Source: Symsagittifera roscoffensis (Eukaryota; Xenacoelomorpha; Acoela; Convolutidae). From it: a stretch of 64,000 nt of DNA. The position numbers and the translations under genes are program-made. The notes under the pieces are model-generated. The model had not been told where the DNA came from and searched no databases. It was given only the letters and a program-made list of their open reading frames with translations. Positions 48,019 to 60,008 of this stretch are shown here, piece by piece (the first letter of the stretch is position 1; each line of letters starts with the position of its first letter). Location: positions 20,695,789 to 20,759,788 of the forward strand of contig NC_087062.1 in assembly GCF_963678635.1 (NCBI RefSeq), in the 5' to 3' direction.

Positions 48019-51000
48019 CCTTGGAAGCCCCTCTGCAGTTTAATGCCATGTACAGTGTGTCTGTCGCCCAACCAATGTCTCCAGGACAACGAGGCGGAAA
48101 ATAATTTCAAGCGCATCATTGGCCCAGATCCAATTCTCATCCAAAGTCCAGAATTCCAAAGATCATATCACTATCTAGACGCCTTCAATCAAAACAGAGA
48201 TCTGTCTTTTTATTCTTACCAAGGCGAAATGCAAGATGGCCGCTTAGTAATTGATGTCATCAAGCGAAACAGTGGGCTCAATAATCCGACGTGGGCGCAG
48301 CTGTCTTTCTTTGCTAGGTTCTTGAATCTGCAGTTAATTGCTTGCGAACAGAACTTCTTTGTCAGATCTGGAGAGTTCGAAGGCTTCAAAAACTTCTACG
48401 TAAAACACTGCCTAATTGCAATGGCACAAGACTTTGCACTGCCTAGTTTAAGCATCGCTGACAACTCGCCTCTTTTTGGTCTGAACGAAAGTGAGACAAA
48501 CTACGAAGTTCATCAAATTCGAAGAAGTTGGGAGAACTGTCCACATCCTTATGTTTTTATCAATTCAGACCAAATGACCTTCACATTCTTAGGCGTCTGC
48601 ATTACTAATTCTAATTTACAAGATTGGAAAGGAAATGTCTTAGCCAGAAATGTTATGAGTGCTGATCTTCAGCAAAAGATAAAGCGACAGGCTTTCGATG
48701 AAAGGGACGTTTTGGACGAAAACTTTGACGAGCTTCAAGTTAACGTGAAACAAATGAAACTCTGTCGAGTCTTGGGGGTCGAGCCAAACCGAATCCGCTT
48801 CGATCCAACGTATGAACTTACCCAGGATAATGTCATGAAGCTGTTGGCTATTTACATGCGGTTTAGATGCAACATTCCAGTGGTTATCATGGGCGAAACT
48901 GGTTGTGGAAAGACGAGGTTGATCGAGTACCTTTGTAACATTATGGCTAGAGGAGAGAATGTGGAAAACAAGAAGTTCGTGAAAGTCCACGGTGGAGTTA
49001 CAATGCAAGACATCGTGCAAAGCATAGAAGATGCTGAAAAGTTAGCAATCGCAAACACGCGAAAATTTGGAGAGGGATTTTACACCGTCCTGTTTTTTGA
49101 TGAAGCAAATACAACAGAGGCGATATACGGAATCAAAGAAGTGATTTGTGATTTCAGTGTCAATGGCCGAAAATTGGACCCTGACTCGGGACTGAAAGTC
49201 ATTGTTGCTTGTAACCCGTACAGAAAACACAATGATAAAATGATCAAGAAACTTGAGTCCCAAGGACTGGGATACCATGTCAAGTCCAGTGAAACAAAAG
49301 ACAAGCTGGACTCCGATATCCCGATGCGTCACCTTGTCTACCGAGTGAACCCGTTGCCGCCGAGTTTGTTGCCGCTCGTCTGGGATTTTGGTCAACTGAC
49401 TAGTGAAGTTGAGAATAAGTATATCAAGCAGTTAGTGTCAAAGCGAGCTGCCGATATGCGTCTCATTGAAGCCGATGTCGATTTCATCTGCAATCTTCTG
49501 AGCCGTTCGCAGAAATTCCTACGAGAAAATCGAGACCAATGTCTTTTTGTGAGTTTGCGAGACATAGAAAGGGCCATGGCGGTCCTGCAATTTTTTTACT
49601 CGAAAAAAGAGACACTTTTAGCTAAGATGGATGAACTGGATCCGAATTACAACAGCGAAGATGAAGATGATGATGAAAACGCACCAGATGCCATTAATGA
49701 GATAGCTCGATTGATGATTCTAACACTTGGAGTCTGCTATCATTCGTCTTTAGAGGAACGAGTAAAGTATAGAAAGACAATCACCGGGTCTTTCAAAGGT
49801 CCCTATAAATTACCCAATGGAGCCAAAACTATTTTGAACGAACTGGAAGTTTGCATGCAAGTGTTTTTACAAAACATTCATCTAGATGCTAAAGCAAACA
49901 TTGCCAAGAACCTGGCGTTGACCGAAAATGTATTCATGATGATAATTTGCATCGAGCTAAGAATCCCGTTGTTCCTAGTAGGGAAACCGGGCAGCTCAAA
50001 ATCATTGGCTAAGACGATTGTCATTGATGCTATGCAAGGAGAGAGTTCCAGGAATGAATTCTTTCAGATGCTGAAACAAGTTCAGATGCTCTCATTTCAG
50101 TGTTCACCTCACACGCACGCAGATGGTATCATCAGTATCTTTAAACAAGCAGCACTGTACCAGAAAGGCAAGAATTTGAAGCAGTTTGTTAGCGTGGTTG
50201 TCCTGGACGAAATCGGATTGGCGGAAGATTCGGCTAAAATGCCGTTGAAGACCTTGCATCCTCTTTTGGAGGAGGGGTACGTCGAATCCAAATCAGAGAG
50301 GCAAGACTGGGGAAAAGTAGGCTTTGTGGGGATTTCGAATTGGGCCCTTGATCCAGCCAAAATGAACCGGGGAATTTTAGTCAGTCGAGCTATTCCGAAA
50401 TCAGTGGAACTGGTCAAAAGTGCGAGTGGTATATGCAGAGTAGAAATTGACGGTAATCTACTGGAAAAGTTCATTCAGCCATTGGCCGACGCTTACGAAA
50501 AGGTATACAAAGCTCAAATTAAAGATGGACACGCCGAATACTTTGGGTTGCGAGATTTCTATGGATTGTTGAAAATGCTCTACAGGGCGCAGATGACTCA
50601 ACCCCAGAAAACTCTGAGGTGGGACACTGTTCGATGTGCGATTAGACGAAACTTTGGAGAGAAGGATTGCCGATATTTGCTAGTTTTTGCGGATGAGTTG
50701 ATGAAAAAGCAAGCATTTGAAGATGCAAATGTAGGCGATGTTGAAACTTTGGAGTTGGTTCATCAGAACATCAAAGAGGCGGAAGAACGATCAAAACTGA
50801 CTGAAGAAGATAGAAACTTAGACAACGAAAGTCGATACCTGCTGCTGATGACGGAGAACTTTTCGGCACTACAACTGTTGCCTCAGGTCTTGAAACTAGA
50901 AGAGTACGAGGTCATTTTTGGTTCATCATTCCCCCAGGATCAAGAATATATTCAAGTGTGCAAGAACATCAACAGAATAAAAGTTTGCATGGAAACAGGA

Positions 51001-54000
51001 AAGACGGTTGTGCTTCTGAATTTGAGACCCCTCTACGAGTCCCTTTACGATGCTTTGAACCAGTATTATGTGTACTACGGAGGAAAAAGGTATGTTGATC
51101 TTGGCTTAGGGTCCAATCGTGTCAAGTGTAGTGTCTCTGAGAACTTCCGGCTCATTATGATTGAAGAAGAAAAAATTGCCAGAAATTTCCCTATTCCCCT
51201 TTTGAACCGTCTGGAAAAACACTTCCTGGGAATGGAATCAATACTCAGCACAAAATTGGTTAAGTTACGACAAAAACTATCGCAAAACTTGATGGAGTTT
51301 TCGAATGTTCCGAGAACCGACAAAAAAGGCTCTTCATTCCATGTCCGCGACGCCTTTGTGGGTTACCAAAAAGATACGATTTCCTGTGTTTTAATCCAGG
51401 CTGAAAATGACATCTCTGACGAGGTGACGAATGAACAAATTCTGGAAGCAGCCAGTCTTAAACTGGTTCAAACATGCTCGATTGATGCTATTATTCGATC
51501 AAGCTCCGACGTCTCATTTTTCAACTCACATGACCTGAAAGAAATTTACAGCTCTCAGGGACGCAATAGTTTGTCTGACTTTTTGTGGCAGCAGTGCTAC
51601 AACAAGAAATGTAAATCCCCCTTGATAGAAGTTTCAACCTTCTGCCGAATTCCATCGTCCAAAAACATGAAAGACTGTAATCTGACCCTGATGCAAAGAG
51701 AGCAGACGCTAGTGTCACAAGAGAGACATTTCGTGGTTAATTTGAATGTATTCAAAACTGAAATCGAGTTCGCCGAAAGAGTGAAAGACTTTTACCGAAT
51801 GGCGGCTAAGCATCCTGATGTGACAAAACTACTTTTTGTCACATGCTCAAGAGGTCAAAAGTTTGTCCCGCTTATTGCGTCAGCAAAATACAAACTGCAG
51901 AATTTGCATACTGATTGCAAGGTTCCAAACTTATATTCTTTGTTCATAGTTGAGCTCCCGAGGAATTGGTACGAGTCAGACTACAGTAGCTTCTCAGTTG
52001 GCAAGTGGGAAAGTTTCCACATCGATGAGCTCCTAAGAGACGAAGAATATCAAGTTCTGTCTGACGTTGCTATCTCTCAAGGTCAGACGTTGAAAGATCT
52101 GTTTGTCCTTGAAAACGGAGAGTGCACTAAATTCCAGAAAAAGTTGCTATGTGAAGTTGTATACGAGGCGATTGGCGATGCGGACGAAGGCGATAAAGTT
52201 CAAAGAGTGATAAATGTTTCACAATTGTTTGAGCTACACCATGTTCCAAGTTTGGAGATACTTTTCTTGGAAAAAGCGAGTGCTTTCATCGAGGAATCAG
52301 AAGAAAAGGAACAGATTAAAGAATGGGTCGCACAGAAAGCGGCTAACTTGCAAGATTTGATTGTGGCAGGAACAATAGAGAACGCCTTGTTCAAAGAACT
52401 CCAAGCGAAGATAAAACCTCATTTGGCGGATTTCCTGAAGCTGATCGACTTTAACAACAACATTAAACTGTTATTTGAAGCAAACTGGAGGAAAGAAGCC
52501 TGGATGAGACTTTTCACCGTGAAAGAACTATGTCGACTCAGACCTCAAAACCCGAGAGAAGTCAAATTTGATTCTAGGTTTCCGTTCAGTTCTGAAATTA
52601 TTGACAAATTGAACTCAATGTGGATCGATTCCCTGGAAAATTTTGCCGATTCTGAGCTCGAAGATTGGCAGTTTTTTGTGGAAAGGTTTAACAATCAGGG
52701 AAGGGAACTTGGAAATGAGTTAACTGAGATTTCAAGCGAAGAAGATGCAGTCGATTCATTTCTTCACGACTTGATCTTGTACGAGTTTTGGTCAATGTGG
52801 AAAAACAAATATGTTCAAGCCGAACATGTGAAAGTTATCAAAAAGGCACTAAAATCAATCATGAAGAGTAACTTGCCCGAATTCGAAAACCCTACAATAG
52901 CTTTTGCTTTTGCGCACTTCATGAAGCTTTTGCCTTGTCTGCACGCTATATCCCCAATTCTGAAGTATTTCGGATCATTCAAAATTGGAAACCCGGAAAC
53001 CCATGAGCAGTTCGTTTCCATGATAACTCGAACAGCTCTAGAACAAACTAAATCGATGGCTGAAAAACTGAAGCCGGTCAACATTGATCGTCAAACGATC
53101 CAAGAGCTAGACCAACAAGTGTCCGTTTTGAAAATGTGCTCTGGAATTGAACTCGATGATGATAAATTCAAACTCAAGAAATTAACAATGCTTTCAACCT
53201 ATATATCACAGATTTCGCACAATCTTGACGATGCAACTGCCAAAATGGCATGTACAGCTTCCGATACGCTCTATAAAGCTGTGAGTTCAAAAAATGCAGA
53301 TGAATCAATTTTCGGAACCGATAGTTTTCGAAACCGATTGCTCTTTTGCTTGAACCGATCCGCAGACACAGTTATTCAACATTGCGTCGAGGCAGAAACT
53401 GGTGACAGAGACTGCGCATTTTGCAGAAAACCAGTTACTGCAAAAGGAGCAATCCCTTTCTCACTTCGATGCAATGGAGGTCACGCAGTGCATGAGTCAT
53501 GCTTGACTGAGAGAATGGAAAGTATTACTCAAGGCGAAACGGTCACGTGCAGGTTCTGCCAGCAGAGCCTCGATTTTGAGTTTTTACAGGCGAGTACAAT
53601 GTTTTCGTGTCAAATTGAGCCTCAAAAATTGATTTGGAAACAGTTTTGGATGAATATTTCGAATGTTTTTCTTGCAATCGTCAAAGAAAACGTGATCGCA
53701 ATTTGCGAAGAAGAGACGCTCAAAAATTACTTGGAAATTTGCGTTGCTCCTAAGAGTAGAACTAGCAAAAAAGACACGGCTTGGATCACAGATCAGACCA
53801 GACAAGGTCTTCTGACATTAATTGCGACTAGCGAAAAGGGTGAAAATTTGGACAAAATTCTAATGACGATTATAAACGAGGACAACGAAATAGGTGCCAA
53901 TGAAATTGATCTAGGCCCAACATACGATATGCTTCTGTCAATTTTCGAGTACGTTTACTTCAATGAAAGTCTTCAGGTTACGGATGATCTTAATCGCGAA

Positions 54001-55911
54001 GAAATTTCTACCGTTAATCAAATCCGATTAGTCGCCGAGGTAAAAATTGCACTATCAAATTTTATCATCAAATCAGTTGTACCCAATGCTTATAAAGGAC
54101 CCCAAGCATTCACAGACCCAATTCCTATGTTAGTTAGAGAAATTTTAAACGATGCAGGAGAGAGCGCCGAATGCGTTAAGCGATACTTCATTCAGTGTTT
54201 ATGCCGTGGTCATGGAATGGACCTGTACCAGCGCGTAAAGACATTCCCCCAACTTGCTCCCCTGGTCCCACAAATTTTGCTCACTTCACAGAGCCAAGGA
54301 TTTTCAGATATTTTCCTCATCTTTAGAGGCGCATATCAGACGCCCTTCAGCGAGGTATATACTAGTTTGGTCACCGATGCTAACGAAGGTCTTCAAAGAC
54401 TTAGTCTAGTTAGGGACGTACATATGAAAAACATAGTGGCCTACCGCTTACTCGCAGAAATAAGGTCGAAAGAAAATCGACCAGAGAGCTTTGCTCAGTT
54501 TGAGGAAGCGATTATGGCAAATACAGTAATACAAGGTTTAAGTAGAAGTGTGATCGATAGAAATGATAGACTCGCCCCAAACATGGACGTTTTGAGGCAG
54601 TTTCTGTTTTATTATCAGACATTTTTGGAATTCCAAGAAAACTGCGGGTGCTTGCAACCGTTCAAGGGCATCTTCACTGCTCCTGGAAGAGCAGATGGAC
54701 TTTACTTACCGACGTTTCCAGATAGTGGAACTAGACGTGCTAGATTGATGGGGCAAGCAATTGGACAAGGCTTCACTACTTGGAACCAATGTGCAAATGG
54801 TCATCTTTACATGATTGGTGATTGCGGACAAGCTGCTATAGGCGGAACATGCCCAGACTGCCGAGCTCCTATTGGAGGAGCTGGGCATGCCTTACATGCC
54901 GGTAATCGATTGGTGGGAAACCGCGATGCCAATATCAACGTCACAAACGGTCAGGTAGTTACTGGCTATGTACATAACCACAATTTGAACGTCTTCGACA
55001 GAGCTTTTCTTAATGAGTTTAATGGAAATGTGATGCAATTTTTTGTTCACGCCACATTGTACATCTGTAACGGTGACCAAGAAATGCTTGCAAGATTGCA
55101 CACAAATGTGCGAAACATTGCCAGGACTTCTCTCAACAGAAGTGAAGAAGATGCTTTGAAGTTCCTCTTGACTGTTGTGATTGATTCTACGAATAAAAAT
55201 ATACAGGGATCGCTTGCAAGTGAGGAGCAGCGCGAAGCATGGGAAGCGAATTTCATAAACATCATCAACAACACGCTGCAAAAATTGCATAATGTCATTG
55301 CTACTTATGATGAGGCGTTCAAAAATGATTCGAGAAACGAATCCAGTAACCTTCTTGAAGTGTTAACTGAAAGAACAGAAAGAGGCACTGATGATAATGT
55401 TCTCGCTTACGGAAAATTTTGGCGAAGACTCCCAAAAGTCAGTTTGGCGAGCGTGCGGAACGAATTGAATGCGAATGGTGAAAATTACAAGTTGCTTGAT
55501 TGCATATTCAAGAACAAAGAATGGCTGCCAAAACTCCGCCATGTTCCTGATTTAATTGAGTTTTTCAATAACATTGTATCATACTATGATCCGGACACCT
55601 TGCATAGCGTAGTGACGCTGGACAGTTTCCTCAGACAGCGAAAAATCCCCGAACAAGTGAGAAGAAAGATGAAAGAGGTTTCTATGGTTTTCTGCAAACT
55701 ATGGAATGAAGAAATAAGACATATGCCAACAACCGGAGGCATCGACTGCTTGTTTAAAGAAAAACTGAAACTGGACTCTTCTCTGAAGTACTTCCTTCCT
55801 TCTCGTCACGTGAGCGACTGCTGTGCTCTGGTCACTTTGAATATCTTGGTGAACAAAAACAACGAGTTCATTGAAGCGTATAGATCGGCTCTTCACATTG
55901 AAACCCCGTTA
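48010..55911 (+). CDS. RNF213-like giant exon: AAA3, AAA4, RING and RZ finger
   Basis: An uninterrupted 7.9-kb coding exon; the open frame ends at a TAA at 55927-55929. Counting residues from the ATG at 48043: Walker A of AAA3 (GETGCGKTR) at about 284 with Walker B (VLFFDEAN) at about 349; Walker A of AAA4 (VGKPGSSKS) at about 646 with Walker B (VVVLDEIGLAEDS) at about 718; a RING finger (CAFC ... CNGGHAVHESC ... CRFC) at about 1791-1840; and an RZ-type finger (CANGH ... CGQ ... CPDC) at about 2250-2275. This is the exact domain order of RNF213/mysterin, a ubiquitin ligase whose ATPase core is a dynein-like AAA chain and whose RZ finger supports lipid ubiquitination in the vertebrate protein. 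The RING has His at the fifth ligand position (C3H2C3). The start at 48010 gives phase 0 with the exon ending at 38411 and adds 11 codons. The end is uncertain: a weak donor at 55912 (GTATAC) would continue to further exons, otherwise the protein stops 6 codons later, short of the usual C-terminus. Confidence 0.95.
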
Positions 55912-55929
55912 GTATACTTAATCATTTAA

Positions 55930-56038
55930 TTCCAATTAATTTTTTTTCAAATGAAAAGGTTTTCAGGGTTTTTATCACAAGTTTTGTGCAATTTATGCAT
56001 ATGTTATTATAGATGCGTTAAAAATGTTCTATGATCTG
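55930..56038 (+). other. Spacer between RNF213-like frame and LTR element
   Basis: About 110 bp of AT-rich sequence with two short polypyrimidine tracts; no continuation of RNF213 coding sequence and no clear polyadenylation signal before the LTR begins. Confidence 0.6.
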
Positions 56039-56177
56039 TGTACCCGTCTTTATGCAAGTAACTGGCAGCAACGCTAAGATTACTAGGGGAACGGAAAGGT
56101 TAAGATAACTAGAAGGGGCAGTTATGAATTAACTAGAGAAACAGAAGAAATAAGAACATTTAGAAAAAAAAGTGACA
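56039..56177 (-). repeat. LTR of BEL/Pao element (3' LTR)
   Basis: Plus-strand sequence begins TGTACCCGTCTTTATGC and ends AAGTGACA, giving TG..CA ends in either direction. It matches 60735-60873 over about 125 bp. Confidence 0.8.
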
Positions 56178-56399
56178 TTTGAAATACTTAGGTTTTAATT
56201 TGAAGACATTTTGATATTTGAGTTCAGCCAACTTAGTTGCATTGCTGCGTTTTCAGTTTTTTAAAGTTAGAAGTTGACTGGATATTGTGACTTTACTGAG
56301 TTTTCAATTCGTGCGCTAATGGCGTGTACATGGCCGGGCCCATTTGCAGGTTTCAAATAAATATTGGTGTCGTAGTAGTGTCCTGATAATTGTCGAAGT

Positions 56400-56955
56400 T
56401 TCTTGGTTCTATTGTGGCTGAGTTGTCATAGTAGACAGTCAAGCAGTTCGTGGTGTATCTTCTTCCACAACTTAAGAAAGTTAAACGGCTGGTCGAGTCA
56501 GGAGTACACGGCTTGTCTGAATTTAGCATGAGCGAACAAATCCGTCCGATCCGGGATAAAGTACGTTGTACCCGTCCCAGGGGCCAAAGACCGCGAGGTG
56601 CCAGATCTTCTAGTAACCAAATTAAATCTCCAGTTTGGATGTTCTGAGTTGGCTGTGTCCACTTAGTTCGTGTAGTCAGTGTTGGCAGGTAGTCTTTGAG
56701 GTACCGGTTCCAGAAATGCTGGTTCAGAGCTTGAGCTTGTTACCAAGTTTTCCTTTGAGGGTGCGAAGTAAAATTAAACCAGGGGGCAAAATTGTTGAAG
56801 GTCGTCCTAGTAGAATGTGGCACGGCGTCAAAGCTTCAGTGTCGGTAGGGTCTGAGGAGACGGTTGTCAGTGAGGGTAGACAAAGTTTCGTCGCTTAGTA
56901 TCCTAGTTCCAATAACTTTGTAAAACGCGTCTTTGAAAGGCTTGATTAGTATTTT
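56400..56955 (-). pseudogene. BEL/Pao pol C-terminal domain (DUF5641-like)
   Basis: The minus strand reads, across small breaks, LIKPFKDAFYKVIGTRILSD, then FWNRYLKDYLPTLTTRTKW and GDLIWLLEDLAPRGLWPLGR. The last string is the signature of the DUF5641 region that follows the integrase in BEL/Pao polyproteins. Several in-frame stops break it. It is contiguous with the integrase core to the right, which supports one decayed polyprotein. Confidence 0.8.
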
Positions 56956-57340
56956 TCAAGAACCAGCAAAATGAGGGGCGGCAGGTGGGTTGAATTTCCA
57001 GGTGATTCCAGTCAGTTGGCATTGCTGTTTGAAGTGGTCGTTTTGTTGTAAGTCGTTGAGGCTCTGTTGCATTTCTTTGTTAGCTCCAACGAAACATTTT
57101 CCGTCGTCCAAAAAGATTAGGTTAGGTTTTCCGCGTCGGGCTATGAATCGACGTAGGGCTTGAAGAGTTGAGTCTGCATCATTTTTATGACAAATTTCAG
57201 AGTGAACGGCGCGTGTCACTAGGTAGGTGAAGAGAGAACATATCGCTTGCTGAACTTCCCATTGTTGCGTGTGAAAAAGGGTCCAAGGAAGTTGATTTCA
57301 GTCGATTGGAAAGGAAAGGCGTTGTCAGACGAAGGCAGTC
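56956..57340 (-). pseudogene. BEL/Pao integrase core, catalytic residues lost
   Basis: The minus strand reads VTRAVHSEICHKNDADSTLQ and then FLDDGKCFVGANKEM, matching the retroviral-type integrase core of BEL/Pao. The second catalytic Asp is present. The first lies in EINFLGPF, where Asp is Asn, and the third region reads HFAGS followed by a stop and Lys, where family members have Trp-Glu. So two of three catalytic acids are gone and the enzyme is dead. Confidence 0.85.
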
Positions 57341-57878
57341 ATGATAATGGTAGGTCGGCCTTATGAGGGTTGAAGGGTTCTTGTCGTATGCGGCGGCAGG
57401 GTATGCATTGTCGAGTGATCCTTTTCAGGTGCTTGCGTGATCGAGGGATCGAAAATTCCTGTTGCAGAATGCTGCTGCTGTGCTCGATTCTACAATGGGG
57501 GTTGCTGTCGTGTATCTGTTGCATAAAGAGCTGTATTGGGCAGCTATCTTCATTTAGAATTACGGGATGTCGGCTTGATAAAAGTTGCGGGGCTTTGGCG
57601 TCCGTTTGCGCGAACAAATCCAAAATCATCGATGAAGGGGCTGGAGTCGGCCGCGGGCAGGAATTGGTGTCTTCTTTGTCAGGCACTGAATTTCCTTCGG
57701 GAAATCCTGTCGTTGAGTCTGCTTGATGATGAAAGCCAACCCATTTGCTAGATGCTGCAGTGAGTGAGCTACAAGTCTTTCTCTTGAGTTTCTGCACGAA
57801 GAGAAGAACGTGAGATGTGACTTTGAGGGCTTTCGTCCAATTGCTGTAGCGGCTGAAATCAATGCGTAAGTACAGCAT
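57341..57878 (-). pseudogene. BEL/Pao integrase zinc-binding region and linker
   Basis: Minus-strand frame 57339-57878 begins MLYLRIDFSRYSNWTKALKV, resembling the linker after RNase H in BEL/Pao, and ends with SRKHLKRITRQCIPCRRIRQ, the CxxC half of the integrase zinc-binding domain. The His half is only partly recognisable (HCRIEHSSS). It joins the RNase H region to the left-hand integrase core in correct order. Confidence 0.75.
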
Positions 57879-57945
57879 TCGGTTGAGTAGGCGAGTTAGT
57901 GCTAGGTGAAAGAAGGAAGGCTGGTCCTTTGATCCATCGGGAGGA

Positions 57946-58173
57946 TCAAGTCATGTCTGAAGCTCTATATCCACGGGTGCCGTCGTCGGCTGGGTTGTCT
58001 TCGCTGGGCACGTATCTCCAGTCCAAGTGCGATTTGGTGCCCAGTATGAGGTTAAGGCGGTTGCTAATGAAGATCCGGTGGCGCTGATTGGGTGTGTTGA
58101 TCCAGTGAAGAACAGTTGTGCTGTCGGCCCAAAGTGTCAAGCTGCTGTTTGTGATGTCGTGCTGTTCTTTCAA
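57946..58173 (-). pseudogene. BEL/Pao RNase H remnant
   Basis: The minus frame reads SSLTLWADSTTVLHWI and later RYVPSEDNPADDGTRGYRA. The DST-VLHWI and VPSEDNPADDGTRG strings are typical of the RNase H domain of BEL/Pao pol. The region between this and the RT (58180-58730) is coding-derived but full of breaks. Confidence 0.82.
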
Positions 58174-58729
58174 ACTTGGCTAGTTTGGCTCCATTGGTTG
58201 CAGCTTGAAGTTCCAGAATGACTATTCCGATATGGAACTTCTTCTTTTGATGGGTGATACTCGGGTTTTTCCCAATACAAACTTTAGGTCCACTGTGTTG
58301 TCGTTGTAAGTGATCCTTAGGTATGCAACGGTTGCAAGGGCAGGTTATGTGGTGTCGCTGAACATGTGCAGTTGAATATCGGTTGCTTTCATTTGTGGTC
58401 GGAAGTACGTTCGAGGCAGTTCCACGTTGTTGAAGTATTCGCTTTCGTCGATCCAGTCGTTGAGGTCGGAAAAAATTGTCAAGTCGAGGGCTTTATCCCA
58501 TTGGGTTCCAGGCGAGTTGTGGGCTCTGTCGGAGGTGAATTTTTAAGGGCATGGTGTTTCCAAGCGGGTCAAATAGTGAGGAAGCGAACTTGAGGAGTTT
58601 CCGTTGCGTAATGTCCACTTTCCTAAGTGTCTGAAATTTCATGGCTTCCACGAGAAATTGATTTGAGTCAGGCTTCCATTTGACTCCAAGAACTCACTCC
58701 AATGGTCTGGCTTCAGTGTTACGGCTGTC

Positions 58730-59240
58730 TTAATCTGCGAGTTGTTCTTCTTCAACGCTAAGAAGGAATTGTGTAAAGTTGGATGTCCATTTCGACAAAT
58801 TGAATCCACCGAGCCTAAACATGTGCTGGAGATCGGAGCTCAGTCTGATGGCTTCTTCGGTCGTTGAAACGGCTTTGTAGAGGTCTTCCATGTAAAGGTT
58901 CCGTTCGGTTATTGGAACTAAGTCGGGGATTTTGGCATCGTTATCCCTTGCGCATCGTCTGGTTGCGTAGCAAGCAACAAAAGGAGAGTCGGTTGCTCCA
59001 AAGATGTGTCGCGTGTACTGGTATATGATGATGTTCTGGTTGTCGTCCTTCCACAAAAAACGTAGGTATGGCTGGTCTGCTGGGGTCCGAATACATAAAT
59101 GAACATTGCTTCAATGTCGGCTGAAATGGCAATTTGGTCCTCGTGAAATCGCATGATTCCTGTAAGGTTGGAGTGAAGGTCAGGTCCGGTGAGTAGGATG
59201 CTGTTGAGGGAGGTTCCTCTCTTGATGCTAGAGGCATTGA
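58730..59240 (-). pseudogene. BEL/Pao reverse transcriptase, broken
   Basis: Two overlapping minus frames together show the RT fingers and palm: SILLTGPDL and ISADIEAMF in one, then IIIYQYTRHIFGATDSPFVA and the catalytic region RNLYMEDLYKAVSTTEEAI in the other. Family members carry Y-x-D-D at the catalytic turn; here the first Asp is Glu. A frame shift separates the two parts, so no functional enzyme is encoded. Confidence 0.87.
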
Positions 59241-59455
59241 GTACTCGGCGTAAATTGCCGCGTTTGTCGGCGTTTGTTATTGGGTGGGAAGGCAGGTACC
59301 AACATTCTTCGTTGTCATTGCTGTTGACTTGCTCGATGAATCCTTTGCGTAAGTCGGTCGTGGTGGTCTCCTCGTATTTGCTGTGAAGTTCTGGTTTGCG
59401 TTGAAGGTGGGCTAGGAGACTTTGTAGTTGCTTTTTTGCAGGCCATTAGTTGTTT

Positions 59456-59960
59456 TTATAGATGTCGAGTCTTCTTCCATAGTAGTCCAATCTGGTTATG
59501 TCCATTATCGAGGAGGCGTTGTTGTTTCCAAGATTTAGAGAGCGTCTTTGTCGTCACGTGAAAAACTTGGTTTATCTGGCGTCGAGTTCTATCCACTCGG
59601 CAACATGGCGAAACATATGATCGTCGTTTATGAAGTTCGTTATGTTGACGTCGTCGGGTTTGCTGCGCTGTCTCTACCCCATAGAGAGAAACCAAGTGGC
59701 GTGTTCCAACCAAGGGGTACATTAGCGGATGACTGTACAAGTTGGTGTGACAAGGCGGTTGAAGTCGCATCCCATGATGATTTCAATGTCCTTTGTTGGT
59801 AACTGGGCTAAGAGGATATGCCTGAGTTTTTTTCCTTTGGCAAATGCTGTTAACTAGGGCTGGGTTGAAGTCCGGGTGGTTCCAAACCTTGATAACGTCG
59901 ATGTCGTCTAGTTCGTATGGCTGGTTTGTCGTTGTAGCTTCCAACTGATATGGTCATTTT
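59456..59960 (-). pseudogene. BEL/Pao protease end and pre-RT region, frame-shifted
   Basis: Near 59760-59850 the minus strand reads FAKGKKLRHILLAQLPTKD and IEIIMGCDF, the family's protease-to-RT spacer. Further on, short pieces such as TPLGW and VEWIE-like strings in alternating frames continue towards the RT. Frame shifts are frequent. Confidence 0.6.
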
Positions 59961-60008
59961 GGCGGCTGATGTGTCAGAAGAGGTGAGGGCTACTGAAGTT
60001 AAGCAAAA

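Noticed and set aside
48039-48042. Acceptor at ctctgcag (48037-48038) for the giant exon
   Set aside because: It would be out of phase with the exon ending at 38411; the acceptor at 48009 keeps the frame and adds 11 sensible codons. It stays possible only if a further small exon exists in the intron.
48640-55896. Minus-strand ORFs opposite the giant exon
   Set aside because: They are antisense shadows of a strongly supported coding exon with no domain of their own.
57370-59802. Plus-strand ORFs within the BEL/Pao element
   Set aside because: They mirror the minus-strand pol domains and show no independent motif.
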